A stretch of DNA of 64,000 nt from JAAUTY01 sp964397305 (lineage in GTDB: Bacteria; Cyanobacteriota; Cyanobacteriia; Cyanobacteriales; Spirulinaceae): assembly GCA_964397305.1 (NCBI GenBank), contig CAYNIP010000014.1, positions 1 to 64,000 on the forward strand. The letters are read 5' to 3'. This document shows, in pieces, positions 63,252 to 64,000 of this stretch (positions within the stretch are counted from its first letter, which is position 1; every line of letters starts with the position of its first letter). The notes beneath the pieces are model-generated. The model did no database searches. It had not been told where the DNA came from and saw only the letters and a program-made list of their open reading frames with translations. The translations under genes were made by a program, and so were the position numbers.

Positions 63252-64000
63252 ATGACGACTCCCCAACTCGCCTTCCTCGGCCTCGGAGTCATGGGTGGAG
63301 CCATGGCCGCTAACTTGGCGCGGGCTGGCTTTGCCGTCCGGGGCTGGAATCGCACGCCCGAGCGGCCGGGGGTGCAGGTGGCCGCCGCCGGGGGAGTGGC
63401 GATCGCCCCCTCCCTAGCAGCGGCCGTGACCGAGGCCGACGTGATTCTGAGCTGCGTCAGCGATGGGCCCGATGCTGCCGCGGTCCTGCTGCCCCCCCAG
63501 GGAGCCGCCGCCTTCGCCCAGCCCGGGGCCCTGGTGGTCGATACCAGCACCATCGGCCCCCAAGCCGCCCAACAGCTCGCCCAAGACCTGGCCCAGCGGG
63601 GGCTGCGCTTTCTCGATGCACCTGTCTCTGGCGGAGACATCGGCGCTCAGCGGGGAACTCTCACCTTCATGGTCGGGGGCGCCGTCGAGGATTTTGCTGC
63701 CGGCCAGCCCTACTTCGCCGCCATGGGCGCTCAGTGGCACCACTGCGGCCCCGTGGGCAGTGGCCAAGCCGTGAAGCTCTGTAACCAGATTCTCTGTGCG
63801 GCGAACTTGGTGGGGGTCTGCGAAGCGATGCTCTTGGCGCAACGCACCGGGCTCGATCCCCATCAGATTGTGACGGTCTGTGGCAGTGGGGCCGCGGGCT
63901 CCTGGGCCCTGGCGAACCTGGGGGATAAGGTCGCCAGCGCTGACTTTGCGCCGGGGTTTGCGATCGCCCACATGGTCAAAGATCTACACCTCGTCCAGGC
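63252..64000 (+). CDS. NAD(P)-dependent beta-hydroxyacid dehydrogenase, partial (cut by window end)
   Basis: The first 249 residues are visible and the reading frame is open at the window edge. Starts MTTPQLAFLGLGVMGGAMAANLARAGF with the G-x-G-x-x-G dinucleotide site. The substrate motif LDAPVSGGDIGAQRGTLTFMVGG and catalytic Lys in GSGQAVKLCNQIL are present. Family members reduce tartronate semialdehyde, succinic semialdehyde or glyoxylate, or oxidise 3-hydroxyisobutyrate; glyoxylate reductase (GLYR1-like) is likely in cyanobacteria because of photorespiration. Complete family members are about 290 residues, so roughly 40 are missing. Confidence 0.88.
   Translation, partial: MTTPQLAFLGLGVMGGAMAANLARAGFAVRGWNRTPERPGVQVAAAGGVAIAPSLAAAVTEADVILSCVSDGPDAAAVLLPPQGAAAFAQPGALVVDTSTIGPQAAQQLAQDLAQRGLRFLDAPVSGGDIGAQRGTLTFMVGGAVEDFAAGQPYFAAMGAQWHHCGPVGSGQAVKLCNQILCAANLVGVCEAMLLAQRTGLDPHQIVTVCGSGAAGSWALANLGDKVASADFAPGFAIAHMVKDLHLVQ

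Overview
The window is chromosomal DNA from a GC-rich cyanobacterium. The octamer GCGATCGC (HIP1) recurs throughout genes and gaps. Marker genes support this: a high-light-inducible protein, ntcB with a nirB-like partner, a CpcS/CpeS-type phycobiliprotein lyase, a SigC-type sigma factor, cofG, and cyanobacterial families DUF2811, DUF2996, DUF2499, DUF3593, DUF4346 and DUF7219. I cannot name the species.

0-6.6 kb: a broken transposase fragment, a 56-residue high-light-inducible protein, an NtcA-like Crp/Fnr regulator, a HEAT-repeat protein, then the nitrogen pair ntcB and nirB-like. ntcB is preceded by a textbook NtcA-activated promoter. 6.7-13.7 kb: a 1,404-residue secreted protein (two-partner-secretion domain, DUF4347, beta-helix, CHAT protease), a cyanobacterial hypothetical, a methyltransferase-like protein and a small membrane protein. 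13.7-18 kb: a second-type RNase III in a stretch without HIP1 sites, tRNA-Pro, nagA, DUF2811 and a noncoding region with DnaA-box-like repeats. 18-22 kb: sulfotransferase, DnaQ-like exonuclease, HEAT protein, acetyltransferase and an overlapping 54-residue membrane protein.

22-29 kb: purC, bamA, lpxC, fabZ, lpxA, lpxB. These build the outer membrane: a beta-barrel assembly protein plus lipid A precursor enzymes. 29-33.6 kb continues the envelope theme with a WecA-like phosphosugar transferase and a CapD-like epimerase/dehydratase next to an oligopeptide ABC ATPase. 33.6-40.6 kb: moaC, ribD, a Uma2 protein with a repeat-built coiled coil, prfB with its programmed frameshift, a serine-recombinase-like protein without the catalytic serine, and carA followed by two membrane proteins.

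41-49 kb: sigC, a 1-kb repeat-rich gap, a C5 cytosine methyltransferase, a bilin lyase, cofG, a DprA-like protein, a MAPEG protein and a membrane kinase. 49-64 kb: a homocitrate synthase of the fungal Lys20/21 type, a TauD-like dioxygenase, DUF1499, an S4/Rieske overlapping pair, a DCC-family thiol oxidoreductase, a large hypothetical, a secreted protein with an Asp/Glu tail, pilD, accD, an MsbA-like ABC exporter and a truncated beta-hydroxyacid dehydrogenase.

Three dispersed repeat types stand out: a 33-bp repeat lying in frame inside several unrelated genes, and two MITE-like families in the gaps. I found no CRISPR array, rRNA, prophage or obvious new defence system. The best candidates for unusual biology are the secreted CHAT protein, the in-frame 33-bp repeats, the phased DnaA-box-like cluster and the Lys20-type homocitrate synthase.
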